From assembly GCF_003073045.1 (NCBI RefSeq), contig NC_037590.1:11179042-11243041 (forward strand): DNA of 64,000 bases, in the 5' to 3' direction. Every line of letters starts with the position of its first letter. The stretch's first letter is position 1. A program made the translations under genes and the position numbers. This document shows, piece after piece, positions 36,901 to 48,710 of this stretch. The notes under the pieces are model-generated. The model saw only the letters and a list, made by a program, of their open reading frames with translations. It ran no database searches and was not told where the DNA came from. This DNA is from Pomacea canaliculata. Its lineage: Eukaryota; Mollusca; Gastropoda; Architaenioglossa; Ampullariidae.

Positions 36901-39089
36901 GTCAGTGACCGTCGTTACCTCACTGCCGGTGTCGAGCAACGCCATCACTCAACTGCCATAAATGACAACCTCCGCCGTCGACACTTTCCAGTCAGGCCAG
37001 CTACACTTTATTTCCCTGTCATCCTGTTACGGACGACGGGGCAGTCACTTTCCCTGACCGGTCGGGCTGCAGTCCTCCGAGATGGTGTCAATCGCCGCAC
37101 TTCGACGCTCTGCGCCGCCTTCTACCTCGCCTGCTTAAATTCTGGAGCTTCGCGGCGTATTCGTCGACCACCTCATCACGTTGCTGTGGCACTGATGTCG
37201 ACATCTTTCCGTTCGCCGTACGCCTCCACTAGGACACCCAAGATCTTTCTCGGCGTATCTCTTGCGTCATGCGGAAGCATCATAACTCGACGTCTGGCAG
37301 GTCCCTCCAGCGAGCTCAAGATGTAACCACGAGCCGCATTCTGACACATCGGGTTTATGGCGAGAGCTAACTCGACCTCTGTTTCAATCTCGTCGACACT
37401 CGTTGGTCCACCGGCAAACTACTGAAAGCGGACTAACTAGTATGCTCGTAGAGCCTCTGCCCACCCAACGGATAGCATCATGGTCCTCTCTATGTACTAA
37501 TCTTCTGTCGTGGGCTTCTGCCCGTGATGAACAAATGTTTCTTTTTGTTCAGCAGTGCTTTTAGGCCCTTGGTCACCCAAAGTTTGTTGTTAGGATAAAC
37601 ATACACTGCCTTGATGGACTGGTGCAATCAACACTATTTTACTCCTCACTTTTACTCCTAACTGTTTGTTAAATGTCTGTATGGGTATGTGAGCAAAGAC
37701 AAATTTCTGTCCTCCTGGGCAGACAATAAAGTCTGTTTTGATTTTTTGATTTGATTTGATTAAGCCACTGTAATAACCAGTTCTTTTACCACATAAGAAG
37801 CAGTCAGTGTGGGATTACTATTGAAGAAACTACATGCAAGAAGGCTTAAGAATCTACATATTCTTATCACTGAATTTCTCAAAACACTGTAAAAATGAAC
37901 AAATCTAACCAGCTGATTGGTCTCATTGAGCACTGTTGACTATGCTGACAAATAGTTGTTCTGTCCCTTTATATGCTGCTTGAGAATGTGCGGAGTAGAG
38001 CTACAAAGTACCAGAGGCTTCAGGTCATCAGTCTCTGCCTGCCAAAGCCCATCATTGAAGAACAGCTTGGACTATTTGCTTTTGATTGATGGTCCCACTT
38101 TTCTTGCTCATTTCTGAATAAGATCTCAATGGTAGGGAAGTGTTTCTTCTTTCTTCTTCTTCTATTCACTCCCAATGGAGCATAGAGCCGAAAGTACACC
38201 ACTCCATCGGATCCGGTTCTGGGCATCCCTGTCCAGTAAGGACCATGTCACACCAGCTGACTCTACCTTGCTGTGGACTGATCTCCATGTTTGTCTGGGT
38301 CCCCCAACCCTGCGCCCCCCCTCTGGGTGCCAGCCCAGAGCTTGTCTCGTTAAGGAAGTGTTTGCTGTCAGCATATAACCTTAACATGCCCTAGACTTTC
38401 TGCAAGTGCATACTTGTAACCTAACCTAAACTTTACTGCATTTCAGGTCAAGTGATCTTCGACCAGAGGCACAGAACTTCAGAATTTTCTTTGTACACAC
38501 AGTAAGTAGACAGTGTTGAGGTTCAGGAAATTGAAAGAGAAATGGCTGAGGATGTTTTCAGTTAGAAATAATATTTTAAAGTGTGATTTATTAAAATATG
38601 AAAATAGGATTTATTTTGTAACTGGCAATCTTTCATCCAGTCTGCATGTACTTGTTTAAAAAGGCATTTTTTTTTTTAGGCTTCTGGATTGTAGTCTAAG
38701 TGCATAGTCATGATGAATATGTGATTAGTTTGTATGGAATTATGCTTTTCCATAGAATGATTGGACTTGCATTTTGTTGTTAGTGAGAGTGTCTGTATCA
38801 GAGGATGTAATTACTACTTTAAAGCTTGAGCATGCAGGCTTTTTCTTTCCCCCCACCCATCATTCATGCTGGCAAATAAATGATCAGCGTTTTAGTTGCC
38901 CAGCATGTTCTTTATTTTCGAAAGGGGTTAGTTTTTCCTTTGCACAACTGTAAAGTCACCTTCTTTACCATCATTTCTTTTACGCAGCCCAACAGAACAT
39001 ACTACTTGGAGAGTCGCGAGTCTGATGCACATGACTGGGTTAAAAAAATAAATGAGGTGTGGCAACATTACTTTGGCAACAGTCAGTAA
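24912..39089 (+). CDS. PDPK1: 3-phosphoinositide-dependent protein kinase 1 (complete, 14 coding exons)
   Basis: This AGC-family Ser/Thr kinase phosphorylates the activation loop of Akt, S6K, SGK, PKC and others downstream of PI3K, and is recruited to membranes by its PH domain. Exons: 24912-25010, 25322-25364, 25990-26127, 26248-26392, 26823-26932, 27139-27241, 27595-27663, 28528-28624, 29499-29669, 30048-30130, 31548-31668, 32299-32396, 38447-38501, 38988-39089. All phases agree, giving 477 aa. The kinase domain is at ~19-291: Gly loop GEGSFS (27-32), catalytic Lys in AIK (K49), helix-C Glu (E68), HRD (141-143), DFG (161-163), T-loop Ser in SFVGTAQYV (S192). The PH domain is at ~377-472 with basic KRRGLFARKR lining the lipid site. 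It is shorter than the human protein (556 aa), mainly at the N-terminus. The ATG lies in an exon preceded by an acceptor (24,851), so a 5' untranslated exon is likely. The activation loop carries a Gly-rich insertion relative to vertebrates. Confidence 0.96.
26128..26247 (+). other. U12-type (minor spliceosome) intron in PDPK1
   Basis: Intron 3 begins GTATCCTTTT, a perfect match to the U12 donor consensus (R)TATCCTT. It has TACCTTGAC (26,227-26,235), matching the U12 branch consensus TTCCTTRAC, with the branch A 13 bases before the AG. There is no strong polypyrimidine tract. Splicing here restores Tyr-Phe-Val-Leu-Glu-Tyr at the kinase hinge. Reading through the donor, or using the later AG, gives a stop or loses this motif. 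Confidence 0.88.
27925..28275 (+). mobile_element. LINE reverse-transcriptase fragment (PDPK1 intron 7)
   Basis: Conceptual translation shows RT-domain blocks in order. An [21 protein letters not shown] segment comes first, then a core with [12 protein letters not shown] (finger/palm motif), then, after a frameshift, a [12 protein letters not shown] catalytic block. The order and spacing fit non-LTR (endonuclease-RT) elements. Frameshifts and missing ends make it a dead internal fragment, transcribed only as part of the PDPK1 intron. Confidence 0.8.
28790..28875 (-). repeat. SINE/LINE 3'-tail repeat with AAT-rich end
   Basis: Read on -, the stretch has AGAGCGCTTTGAGCCTGCC and a TATAGAATTCATTGTTATTATTAGC end. 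It shares its layout (AGCGCT + GAGC, then ATT repeats) with 50,752-50,830 and 63,826-63,910. It is probably the tail of a short element whose family is not resolved. Confidence 0.55.
29025..29220 (+). mobile_element. tRNA-derived SINE, family A, copy 2
   Basis: Same family as the - strand copy at 21.5-21.7 kb. It has an A-box region GTGGTGTAACGTTTAGC, CACCTGTCACCAATACAG, a B box GGTTCAGCTC, then CTGCATGTGACATCTGTTT, GGGCTGGCTGCCTTGC and ATATAGCCTTAGTTGCTGGC. The A-box and B-box substitutions suggest an older, inactive copy. It lies in PDPK1 intron 8. Confidence 0.85.
32397..33880. other. Left part of PDPK1 intron 12, unclassified
   Basis: This is intronic sequence that is locally less AT-rich than its surroundings, which hints at an old insertion. 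None of the short frames on either strand (for example 33,576-33,890 on -) shows a motif I can name. Confidence 0.4.
33900..35450 (-). mobile_element. LINE relic, Rex1/CR1-like ORF2 (antisense in PDPK1 intron 12)
   Basis: Reading down the - strand from 35,450, the blocks follow the order of a Rex1/CR1-type ORF2. [15 protein letters not shown] segment after the endonuclease comes first. Next is an open stretch of 113 codons (35,234-34,893) with GLKNMASV and [11 protein letters not shown] blocks follow, resembling [24 protein letters not shown] and HDTALLSL. Thumb-like GEEVEIVNT- and [13 protein letters not shown] segments come last. Stops and frameshifts are frequent. The family assignment rests on these motifs only. 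Confidence 0.75.
35480..36010 (+). mobile_element. LINE relic with RT and C-terminal blocks (sense in PDPK1 intron 12)
   Basis: The + strand shows [17 protein letters not shown] (RT palm motif) and a FLDDTKVF block equivalent to FADDTKVF. Then comes [11 protein letters not shown], and directly a different element's C-terminal signature, [19 protein letters not shown] with [11 protein letters not shown], ending in a stop near 36,010. The jump from the RT core to the C-terminus removes the expected thumb region, which means an internal deletion or a join of two elements. Confidence 0.75.
36240..37480 (-). mobile_element. Ty3/gypsy-like LTR-retrotransposon internal relic
   Basis: This is a GC-rich island in an AT-rich intron. 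Down the - strand it shows a Gag-like segment (about 37,410-37,190; [26 protein letters not shown]). An aspartic-protease start with [12 protein letters not shown] follows (about 36,950). A partial reverse transcriptase comes last: a [16 protein letters not shown] block, then, in another frame, VYLDD (about 36,490-36,600). Stops, at least one frameshift and a deletion between protease and mid-RT disable it. No LTRs are recognised at its edges. Confidence 0.8.
37535..37620 (-). mobile_element. Second fragment of the Rex1/CR1-like LINE
   Basis: Similar to 35,360-35,460 in the same orientation: both contain CAGTGCTTTTARGC, a TTGRTYACCCA block, GTTTGTTGTT and a CTGYYTTGATGGA block. It is a small separate fragment, with the gypsy-like relic and other repeat debris between the two. 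Confidence 0.65.
37625..37765 (+). mobile_element. LINE 3' tail with TTGAT repeats
   Basis: The sequence runs through GACAAATTTCTGTCC, an ACAATAAAGTCTGTTTTGATT block and ends in TTTGATTTGATTTGATT. This is the usual look of a CR1-like LINE 3' untranslated region ending in short tandem repeats instead of poly-A. It may belong to the sense LINE relic at 35.5-36.0 kb, interrupted by the gypsy-like insertion. Confidence 0.65.
38160..38395 (-). mobile_element. LINE ORF2 C-terminus (third family, antisense)
   Basis: The - strand encodes a segment with [34 protein letters not shown] and [15 protein letters not shown] followed by a stop. This is the familiar C-terminal end of endonuclease-RT LINEs (pattern GxPRxTWRR...LxxxAQDRxxWR...LCS). 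The A/G-rich tail after the stop (GAAGAAGAAGAAAG) is typical. A matching tail fragment occurs on + at 46,645-46,712. Confidence 0.85.
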
Positions 39090-39606
39090 TGGTTCTGGCT
39101 TGTCTTCCTCTTCTCTACCGTCCATGCATATTTGTGGTCTGAGGAGAAAAAGACAGTGAAAACCACTAATCCTTCATTACAGTGTCACTTTAGACTGTTA
39201 CCATGTTCTTTAAGCGTATGTGTCTGCATGTGTGCATGCCTGTATGGGTGCAGGTGTTCACATTTATGCCTACATGTGTAATTGCAAAGGTGATCAAGTG
39301 AATAATTAATGCCCAGATAACCACAGGGCATACAAAAGTAGAAATATTTATACTACACTGTTTTTTCCCTTTTGATTTGGTACTTTAAGTATCGTTTGTA
39401 AATGCATGAAGTATTTGCAAATCTAGATGCATGAGATGTTTATTTGGAAGTTCTGTACAGGTTTATACTGTTTAAAATATTGGAAAGTTTAGCTGTTTCT
39501 GTATATTTATAGACAAGCTCATTAAGGCTCAGAAGTTATTCTATCTCTATGTTTGTTTCTTGTTTACCAGTTGCATGTCCCTCAAACTGTGATCATCTTT
39601 ATGGAT

Positions 39607-39612
39607 AATAAA
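39607..39612 (+). terminator. Candidate PDPK1 polyadenylation signal
   Basis: AATAAA lies 518 bases after the PDPK1 stop codon. Other candidates lie further downstream, so a longer 3' UTR is possible. Confidence 0.5.
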
Positions 39613-42600
39613 CAGTAGAACAAGGATGTTTGGACACAATGGGCGTTAAAACCCTTGTTTGTGTGTTTGTATGCAATTGTTTAATTATGGCTATCTTGTG
39701 CTGCCTTTTTTGCTGCTCATTTTTCTATCTCCGTTTTTGAACACTTCCATTTGAGAAGTAAACATTAGTGTTTAAGAAAAATCGTCATGTTTTATTTTCA
39801 AAGTTCTTTATAAATGTCTGCACTACAATATTGCAGGTGAAAAGTGAATTATATGGTGAATTAGAAATTATTACTCCATAAATTGCATTGTAGACCATAC
39901 AAGCATGTCTTAACTTTGTTTTGATAAAGGAGGATGAGTATTTGGTCATGCTTTAAGCCTTCTTTTTCCACACTGTGCTGCTTATTATTAAGGTTCTGCA
40001 CTGTTTAAGGCATTATAAATGCATGTACATTTAAAGGGATCAACAGGTACCACTTGAAAACAATAGGTACTCTCACCACATTGGATAGCTAAAAAGCCTT
40101 AAATCAGTGTCCCTACCACCAGAGTTCTTCAAGGAGAACTGGTTTGATAAAGCAAAAAATGTTTTATGGATGCTACACAATAAAAGTACTACTTTACGCC
40201 TCATTCTCTCCCAGCCTGAAAATTCCTTCAACATGAGTATGCTGAGTATTATATTTCTCCCCTAACCCCCTTTTTGCAATTTATGTTGCAGTAATAATGC
40301 TATTTTTTAGTTTTACATCACCTTGATGGGGAAGAGATGCAGTTGATAATGCTCTGTTCTTAAGATTTTGGGGAGCTAAGGTTTGTATCCTGCTGCATAT
40401 GCATTCAACTTTCTGTCAGCTCCATATTTTATTATGGTGATCTGCAAATCTACCATTTCACACTTTAGAACTAAAGTATTTTAGCTTGTTGTGTCTCCTT
40501 TGTTAAATGCCGCTTCTGGCAAAGGCAAACATTATGCAAAGAGTCATTTATTTTTCTGTGGGCGTGGGTGGATGTATTTGAAAGAGTGAGCTTGCGTATG
40601 TAGAGATTGTTGTATATATGTTCATACTTTTGTGATTGTTATCTTTTTATCATAACTTATGCCTTCCAAGTAAATTTGATTGAAGAAGACCTGTTTTAAC
40701 AGAAAAAGGAGGTTGCTCAGTGGCCTATCCATTTTATATACTGTTTGATTTCATTTTATAGCTGTTGAGGTGGCGGATTGACACTTTTTTTGTAATTACT
40801 TTTATCGCTTTCTGACAGCCTAAGTGAAGATTAGAAGGGATAATAGTAATCATTGTCATGAAGACGTTCCACTCTAGTGCTGCATTTTTTCTGATATTTT
40901 AAGTTGGCATGTACATTTGAAAATTAATCTCTTCTGTGACTATCATAAGTCATGGGAAAAGTCCCAGCTGATTATGGCATTTTTAAAATTTAGCAGTTAC
41001 TTTAGAGTAAAATTGCCTGTCTTTGTTGTTTCTGTAAAGGTTAGTGTTTTGTACACTTTACACTTTAAATACAAGATCACTTTCATTGAGGTCATTGATT
41101 AAAAATGTGTCCTTTGTTACTTTTTTGCCAAAGACCTTTCAGTTGAGTTTGTCTCCATTTACAGTTTTAAACAATACCACCACAGAATTATTCCATTTGT
41201 CAAATTGAAATAAATAGTGCAGCACTTATTTCATAGACCAACTATACCATCGATAACCTTCCTGTTAACACTGCTTTCATTAACCTGTTGGCATCATCTT
41301 TACTGACAAGGATGCCTGTGTTTTGTTTTGTTAATAAATGTTGACATAAATTTTGCTTGCAAGTTGCTTTTTTTAAACTCTCTTTTAATGGGCTACTCTT
41401 TAACTGATTTTTTAACTTGTTGCAGTAAACACTAAACACATCTTTGTTAACAGTTACATTTTTTTAATTTCTTCAAACAGGAGACTTCTTTAATAAAGGT
41501 GGACAAAAGATTTAGTTCACAGCTGGAATTAGAATGTACAAATTATACACTCCTAAGCAGTTTTCAGATATCAAATGTCGAGGGTCAGACCGACCTGCTA
41601 TCAGCCTATTCCCTCTATATAAGTAAGATTCCTTTACTGCCACCATGTAAAAATGTGTGCTCTGTGGTTAAGAGTGCTTTAGTCATACTATATATACAAG
41701 GACCTGCAATGTAGAATATTTTATTCGGTTATAATTTAAGAAAAGAATGCATGAAGGAATGAATCCAATAAATTTGTATTTAAATATTTTATGCGTGTAC
41801 TAAGACTAATTTTGAACCAGAATTATTTCTAATCATTGAGGTATTAGATTTATTTGGACAGAAAGTTTTCTTTTATTCCTTTGTGTCGTAAAGCAGTTTG
41901 GTTTTAAAGATTATATGAAATGAATAAAAGAACTTGAACATGCATTTGAAAGCTACAATTAAAAATCATTATATTCAGATATGTTGAATAACTTCTGCAT
42001 CTGCATGATTAGTGTTAAAAAAAAGTTATCAGCAAAAATGGCCTGAATTTATTGTACTAGATTAAGTTTAAGAGAAGCAGCAGTTATTTATGAATAATAT
42101 TCTCTTGAACATGTGTTGTAGTTAAGCTGCTCTTATTCAGCTAAAGTTTGTCTCATGGCTTATGTAACATGATATTGATTTTGTTACAGTGTTTGTTTTT
42201 TCTGTTGTTTATGACAAACTAATTGAGTCTTATCAGACGTAGTCTACCTTAAGGTTACTAAACAATAGACTACAAGTGTGATACATAATTGCAGTTAAAG
42301 CTGCATATATGAGTTGGGGTCAACATTAGTAATAATTTATACTAAGCAATTTGTGAAAAAAAGTTTTTGTAAGAAGGGACAATTTGAATTTGTAGCATGC
42401 ATTATAAAAGACCTGTTTAAAAGCTGGTCATGTAGATTATTGCATGCACTAGCAAAAGATATCCCATAAAGTGACAAGATTATAGTAAAAAATAGTACAT
42501 TTCCGTGGCTGTTGATCTAAAGTATCAAAGTCAAAGCACTTGTTATGCAAGCAGTGTAAGCTATGAATAAATGTAAACATGTCATATAAACTAAAGATGT

Positions 42601-45287
42601 GGGACCATTTGGAGAAGGGTATATGCTTTTCAACCCCGTGTAGTGTTCTTTGAAAAGATGGATAACTTTTTTTTTTAATGTGTTAGTAGGTAATTGTTTT
42701 GTTTACTGAAATATGAAAATCCTTCCCAAATAAAAAAAAAGGACCTGCTTGGTAGTCTTTTCATAGAGTAATAAATGTCAGATATAAAAATATTATTTGA
42801 TAATTGTCACTATTATAACAATTACTATTATAACCAAAGGTCATCAGCTAAAGTCACCATTTAGAGCTAGTGTAAGTGCATTAACAGGATCTACCTAAGT
42901 TAGTAAAGCACTAGTCAGAAACATATGATAATGTCAATAACAGTAAATAATGGATTAAAAATGTATTCAATATTAAGAGTTTTCATTTTATAGATCTTAA
43001 ATGCAGCAGGTTTGGCTACCCTTATTAAAATATTACAAGAACATACAAAATTACAAAACACTTTTTTTAAACAGTTATATATTTCACACAAGAAACATTG
43101 GAATACAGATGAAAACGTTTTTTTCATTGGTATAATCTTAAGAAAATTTGCTCTTAGGCATCAAGTTTCAAAACATATGCACAGTACTACTACTGAAGAA
43201 CAAATCTGAAGCATGGAACAATTCATAAGCACATCCAAACAAGAAGAGAACAGTGGACAAGTCTTGCATGTTGTCAAGATCCTTATATGTTGCATAGCCC
43301 TCAGCAAGTGAATGACAGCATTGTCAGTGGTGTAATGCCATTCCCTAGGTTTACTGACCATCTACAGATCAAGGGATAAATCAGAAAGGTCCCAAGACAG
43401 TCCTATCCACTCATGCACACTGTGACTGCTGTGGTTCTTGATAAAATGATAAGCTGCCTCTGACCTGCAGATGCTGCTCCATGAAGAGCAATTATCAGTT
43501 TCATCATATACATTGCAAGAGACTAAGTGTAGACTCGAGATGAAGGCACACACTTCCCATTTTGCTTGCGCCAGTTTTTCACCATTTATTTTTAAAAGCT
43601 ATATGCTGAGAAATTGAGTCTTAAAACCAACCCATGTATCAGATAACTTCGTTTTACCTGCATGATTTTTACTTACGGTAGAATTGTAATATCTACCAGT
43701 TTGTTTTTTTATAGCCTTTAGAAAACTCAAACGAGACCATTCTATGTTTGATGTGTATACTGCATGGCCTTTGCATAGGCATGCACATGCGTGGTAGTGT
43801 ATATTGCACAGGCATTCAATGGCTGTATGCTGTGTAAGAGGTCCTAACTTTCAAGAAATAATTTTATTACAAAACAGAACAGCATATTAGGGTAATGCAT
43901 ATCCACTTTCCCAAGAAAAAGATGGAATTGACGGGGGAAAAAGAGAGAAGTCTCAAATGTGATAAACCAAAAAATTCAAACCAAGAAATTACAAAGCCTA
44001 AAAATGTCCTGTCATGTATCACTCACAAATGCAAATTGAATGAAGCATCTTCAAACTTTTCTTTTCTTCCAACAACTTAAGTTATTAGGAAAAAGTCATT
44101 TTAATATTTGAATTTGCTGTTCTGATTTGTATACAGGCAGTTGACTACTGAAATTCACAAAAGCCTTTTTGTAAACACTTCTCTCTTTGCACGTACACTC
44201 TCTCTCTCTCTCTCGCAGAGTATGCTATAAGTGAAAATTGTTACTATCTACCATAAAGGGGTTGAAACTGTGCAGACAACATGAACTACATGAATTTACA
44301 CCAACACTGATAGAGATTAACTCCAATGGTCTATAACATCTCCATATTTGTGTAGTTTACAATAAAATCAATATAATCAAAGATGAATCATAAGCTTTCA
44401 TCAGTCAACAGTGCTAAATCTTTTGATGGAGGTTAACAAGCTAAAGCATACATTCTCTTCCTTCCCTCTCCTAAACCATGCCCTTAAATTTTAAAGCACC
44501 CACAAAACAGTAGTTCAAGTAATTTGTTTTTAACTTACACATTCTAATAAAACAAGATGGAAGGGGGCAATATGACAACCATAAAAAAGTAAAGCATAAC
44601 TATCTGCTCTCCCTGCACAAAATGTCAGTCTGAGGCCACGGCTAACATTAAAACAAAAATTCTTGCATGACTGAATACTTCAAAATTAAGTTAAAATATA
44701 TTTATAAAATGTAAAAATAAAATAGGGGTAGTAGAATTTTCTGTTAAGCATGTGTTGCGATAAATTATTCACAAAAGAACACATTACAGTCTGGTGGTAA
44801 CAGCAAACATTTTATACAAACATGTATTGGATAAACAACACTTACAGCCTCAATGTTACCTGCAGCAGAGAAATTTACAATTTACACACTGTTTTGAAAG
44901 TAAATGCACACATTACACAACTCGTCTATCTGAAGCATAAACTAAAGAAAAAAATTCACAACTCCAATATTCCCTCTTTAAACACCAACATTTGTTTTTC
45001 TCTTGTAAAAGAGGTGAAGGTGGGGTGATAGGTGGGAACAATTACACAGTCTGTTTTTTACACTGTATGATTTAAAATGAAAGCTGAACAAGAGGAAAAT
45101 AAACGACAAGTTACTATGGAAAGGATCTCTTCCAGCCACCTTAAACAGGTGGAGACAACTGCAGTTTCACTTTTAAGGTGCGTTAGTTTCAAGTCCATTA
45201 CTATTCCATAACAATAGGTATTAAAATAGGGTATTTTCCCCACTATAAGAAAGGTTTAAATAAAAAGTGATGCTTTCATTTTTTTCC
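39613..45287. other. Convergent intergenic stretch between PDPK1 and KCTD5 ends
   Basis: AT-rich DNA between two tail-to-tail genes. It may include extended 3' UTR of either gene. A (CT)n run lies at 44,198-44,214. No exon, RNA gene or classifiable element is seen on either strand. Confidence 0.5.
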
Positions 45288-45293
45288 TTTATT
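45288..45293 (-). terminator. Candidate KCTD5 polyadenylation signal
   Basis: AATAAA on the - strand (TTTATT on +), about 170 bases after the KCTD5 stop codon. Confidence 0.5.
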
Positions 45294-45464
45294 ATCAGAT
45301 GGCACCTTAAAAAAAAGCCCAGGTCCAAATTTATTTTGAAAGAAATGTAAATCACGGCTTGAACAAAAAATCAAATTATCTGGAAACCATAAAGCAAAGG
45401 CTTATTTCAAAAACCCAATAACTGGGTCAGTCGTTGACGATGTGAGATTTCTCTCTCCTTTCTC

Positions 45465-48400
45465 TCACATGCGTGAACCTTTCAGCTGCAAAACCTGCAA
45501 AGAATAAAGAAAGTCCTGAAAACACTCTATTACTACATATGTTTTCTCTCTTTTAATGCTAATAAAAAGGTGCTTTTACCCTGGTGCAACAATACAAACA
45601 TACTGCCCAGACTGCAATGAAACAGATGTCATTGAAGATTAAGTTCTCAATACTCCTGAAGCTTACAAAAATATTCATGAAAAATGTAGTTTCGATAAAT
45701 GAGTGAATAAAGACCACAATTATCTCTGTAGGAAAATAAATATCTGAAACTAGTCAAATTAGGACCAAAACAATTCTAGTGTTCCCAAGTTGTATGCTTC
45801 AAGTAAGTGCATGATGGATTATATATCTGCATTCTTAAGAACAGAAGAGTAAAAGTGCTTTGCCTGATGGTCACAGATGTATTTCTGGATTGGAACAGAT
45901 TGAAAATGTTTATTTTTACCTGGTTTCTGCATTCTTCTTTGCTTTGTTAATATCATGCTATGCTATATGTGATTATATTAATAGTCACTATGTCATAATG
46001 ATGAAGTGGTAACATTAAAGGTATCAAGCTTTTCTCTCTCACAAGAATGTATAGAAATCAAATGTACAGGTACATAAATAGGCAAAAAGGGGAAAAAACC
46101 TGCTATACATACCCATGATAAAGTGCCAGTTACAGAAAACCTTTTAAAAAAAGTCTTTCAAAGCATATAAAGTATGAAACTCATTAGCGGACATGATGCT
46201 CACCTTAGCTCTATCTGAATGTTCGTTGTCAGGGCCGTTGACTAAGCTGGGACACTCTTTGGACACCACACACAAAAACTCTGCATGGTCCTCAGAACCA
46301 TAGTTGTATTGTGAACCAATGTTCACCAGCTAGCAAAATCAAGAATAATATGGCTATAGATGAAACTGATGATAATGGAGCATTTCTGCCTCATGCACTA
46401 TGGTGTTTCACACAGAACTCTAATGAAAGCTTCTGACTTCCTTTCACCAAGTTAAACTTGTAGTTTTCTCTTAATCATCATTTATTTCATTATGTAAACA
46501 GAAAAAAACTCCGCCTGGAAACCACTCATGTAACCTGCTGGTCCCAAGCCTGAATGAAGGAGGAGGGTTGGGCGTGGGGCTAGCAACCCCACCCTGTAAA
46601 AAAATAAAACGCTACAGAAACCGCAAACACATTAACTGTACTTTTGTGGTGTGTGGTTGCGGCCTTATGCTCCACTGGGGGTGAATAGGAACAAAAAGAA
46701 GAAAAAAACACAAAAAACTGAACAACCTTGACAGCTTACTGATTAACCAAAGATACACATTATTACACATTAAACAATGGTTGATAAATGTCCTTCCTGA
46801 CTTCATCTCAAACTATCACCCAAAATGACATGATTTAAGGATGACAATACCAATAAAAATCAAAGAATAAGTTCTCTGTCACCCCAAACACAGTCAACTT
46901 TGAATTCTTTTAAACATTTTATGATGATAACTTTATAAGCAAATCTATGACGGCTACCAAAAGAACTCAATGAAGACAGAAAACATTTTATTTTGTAATA
47001 AAATATTTTTAGTTTTAAAACTATATAAATGAACTTAGATGCCATGTTTTTAAAATCACTTTTTCAAGGCTGGTTTGAATACAATTAAAAAATGCAAACA
47101 AATGCATGATTACCTGCTCAAATTTCCAGCCATCTGACATGGTTGACACCATCTGTGTAAGTTCCTCTTCTGAGCACTGCAGAACTCTATATACATTCTT
47201 CATGTATGTCTGAGAAAATGACGAAAAAGCCATTATAATAAACTGTATTATAGCATTGTTTTCCAGTTTAGGACAATACAAAAAAATGAAAGTCCCTGAA
47301 AAGAAAAAAGACCAAGAAACAAATAAAATTAATAATAAACAATTACAAAATTAGTTATCTCTTTGCAAAACATTTTATTTGTACTTTGGAAATGACTGCC
47401 ATTTTGGGTACACCTTCAAAATGTCCCATCACATGCAGAAAAAAAGAAGATATTGAAAAATGTATAAAACACTATTTCTGGGCACACATTAATGCTCATA
47501 TACAAATATCCATGTATCCTCTCTCCCCCTCTCTCTCAGAGTAAAAGATATATCAGCTGACTATTACCTGGTTCTGCTTTGCGTCACGTTCTTTGATGCG
47601 GTCTTTAACAAGTTTGATGAGTTCTGTAATGTTGTAAAATTCTGCTTCTTCTAAAATACCTGACAAACACACAATTAAAATATTGAAGATAGTTTGAAAT
47701 TATGTTATCTATTGGAAAATGGAAAAATTCAAATCAGTTTGTAACCAACCATGTTATTCTCTTGTAACATGTTGGTTGCCAGTAGATGAAATACAAATAA
47801 AGTCTCACCTTCTTCTGCCAAGTCTTTGTTGATTACCAGTTTGCCATGTCGTAAGTAGTTGAGCACTGGCCCAAAATATGTTGGATCTCTGTCAATTAGA
47901 TATGCACCTCCTCCATCCTAATGATTTCAGTATAAAGCGATATCAAATGAGAAACACAAGTAATCAAATAGAGTAAAATCAAACTACTAACAATTTAATA
48001 GGAATTAAACATCAAATTCAGTGTTAGAAATATGCTAAACTCACAGCACAAATTTACATAATACTGATGAAATTGGTAAGCTATGGCTACCTACATTGTA
48101 TTTAAAAGGTTTTGAAAAACGTATCAATTATGAACAGTCTTTATGTGCTTGATAAGAATGCTGCGCAATCACCTAACATTATCTCTATTCAATACATTCA
48201 ACCAACCCTACATCATTATTATCCCTTGCACTTGCCTCATGGTTTAAGCTCATTCCATTGCGTGTAGTCACGCAAATGCATTGCATGTTTGGTTAAGTAG
48301 TCGGTTCAATATAAATAAAAGAGACTACTGGTTTTCTCCTCCTTTCATATATGGTTATTTACGTCTGTTAACTGTGAACAATGATTATCCAACTTTTCCA

Positions 48401-48710
48401 AACAGAAACCGTGATTAATTTTAAAAGAAGACGAAAGTGTTACTCGACTGTAACGGATAGGACGAAACTGTGTTAGTAATATACTTACTCTATCTGTGTT
48501 AAGATCTGGACCTTCTTGGATGAGCCTGAATAAAAATGATTTGGGATCTCTTCCAAGAGTTGTACGAGTTGTCAAGAACGTTGTTCCTCCGACGTTCAAT
48601 TTCACCCATTCATTTTTGGCTTTTCGTTCGCTCGTCATTTCGTCACAAGTTGCACTGTTCACTTCCATATTTTCTGAATCATTTTCACATACCCCGTTCC
48701 TCTTTGCCAT
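45465..48710 (-). CDS. KCTD5: KCTD2/5/17-type BTB domain protein (complete, 6 exons)
   Basis: Substrate adaptor of the KCTD2/KCTD5/KCTD17 group; family members form pentamers and link Cullin-3 ubiquitin ligase to targets, including G-protein beta-gamma. Exons on - (5' to 3'): 48710-48489, 47917-47809, 47659-47568, 47209-47114, 46329-46204, 45494-45465. Every junction keeps frame, giving 224 aa (human KCTD5 is 234). After a short polar N-terminus comes the BTB/T1 domain from W35: [22 protein letters not shown], then [21 protein letters not shown] in exon 2. The C-terminal domain has [24 protein letters not shown], the [18 protein letters not shown] block, and the conserved GSRM end encoded in a 30-base final exon. 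Which of the three vertebrate paralogues it equals cannot be decided; a single pre-duplication gene is likely. Confidence 0.95.
46645..46712 (+). mobile_element. LINE 3' tail fragment (same family as 38.16-38.40 kb)
   Basis: GTGGTGTGTGGTTGCGG, then TTATGCTCCACTGGGGGTGA and an A/G-rich tail correspond to the last codons, stop and tail of the antisense LINE end at 38.16-38.25 kb. It is only about 70 bases long, in KCTD5 intron 4. Confidence 0.7.

Noticed and set aside
36883..37326. 147-codon open frame on the + strand
   Set aside because: It is the antisense shadow of the gypsy-like Gag/protease relic on the - strand, in a GC-rich region where stops are rare.
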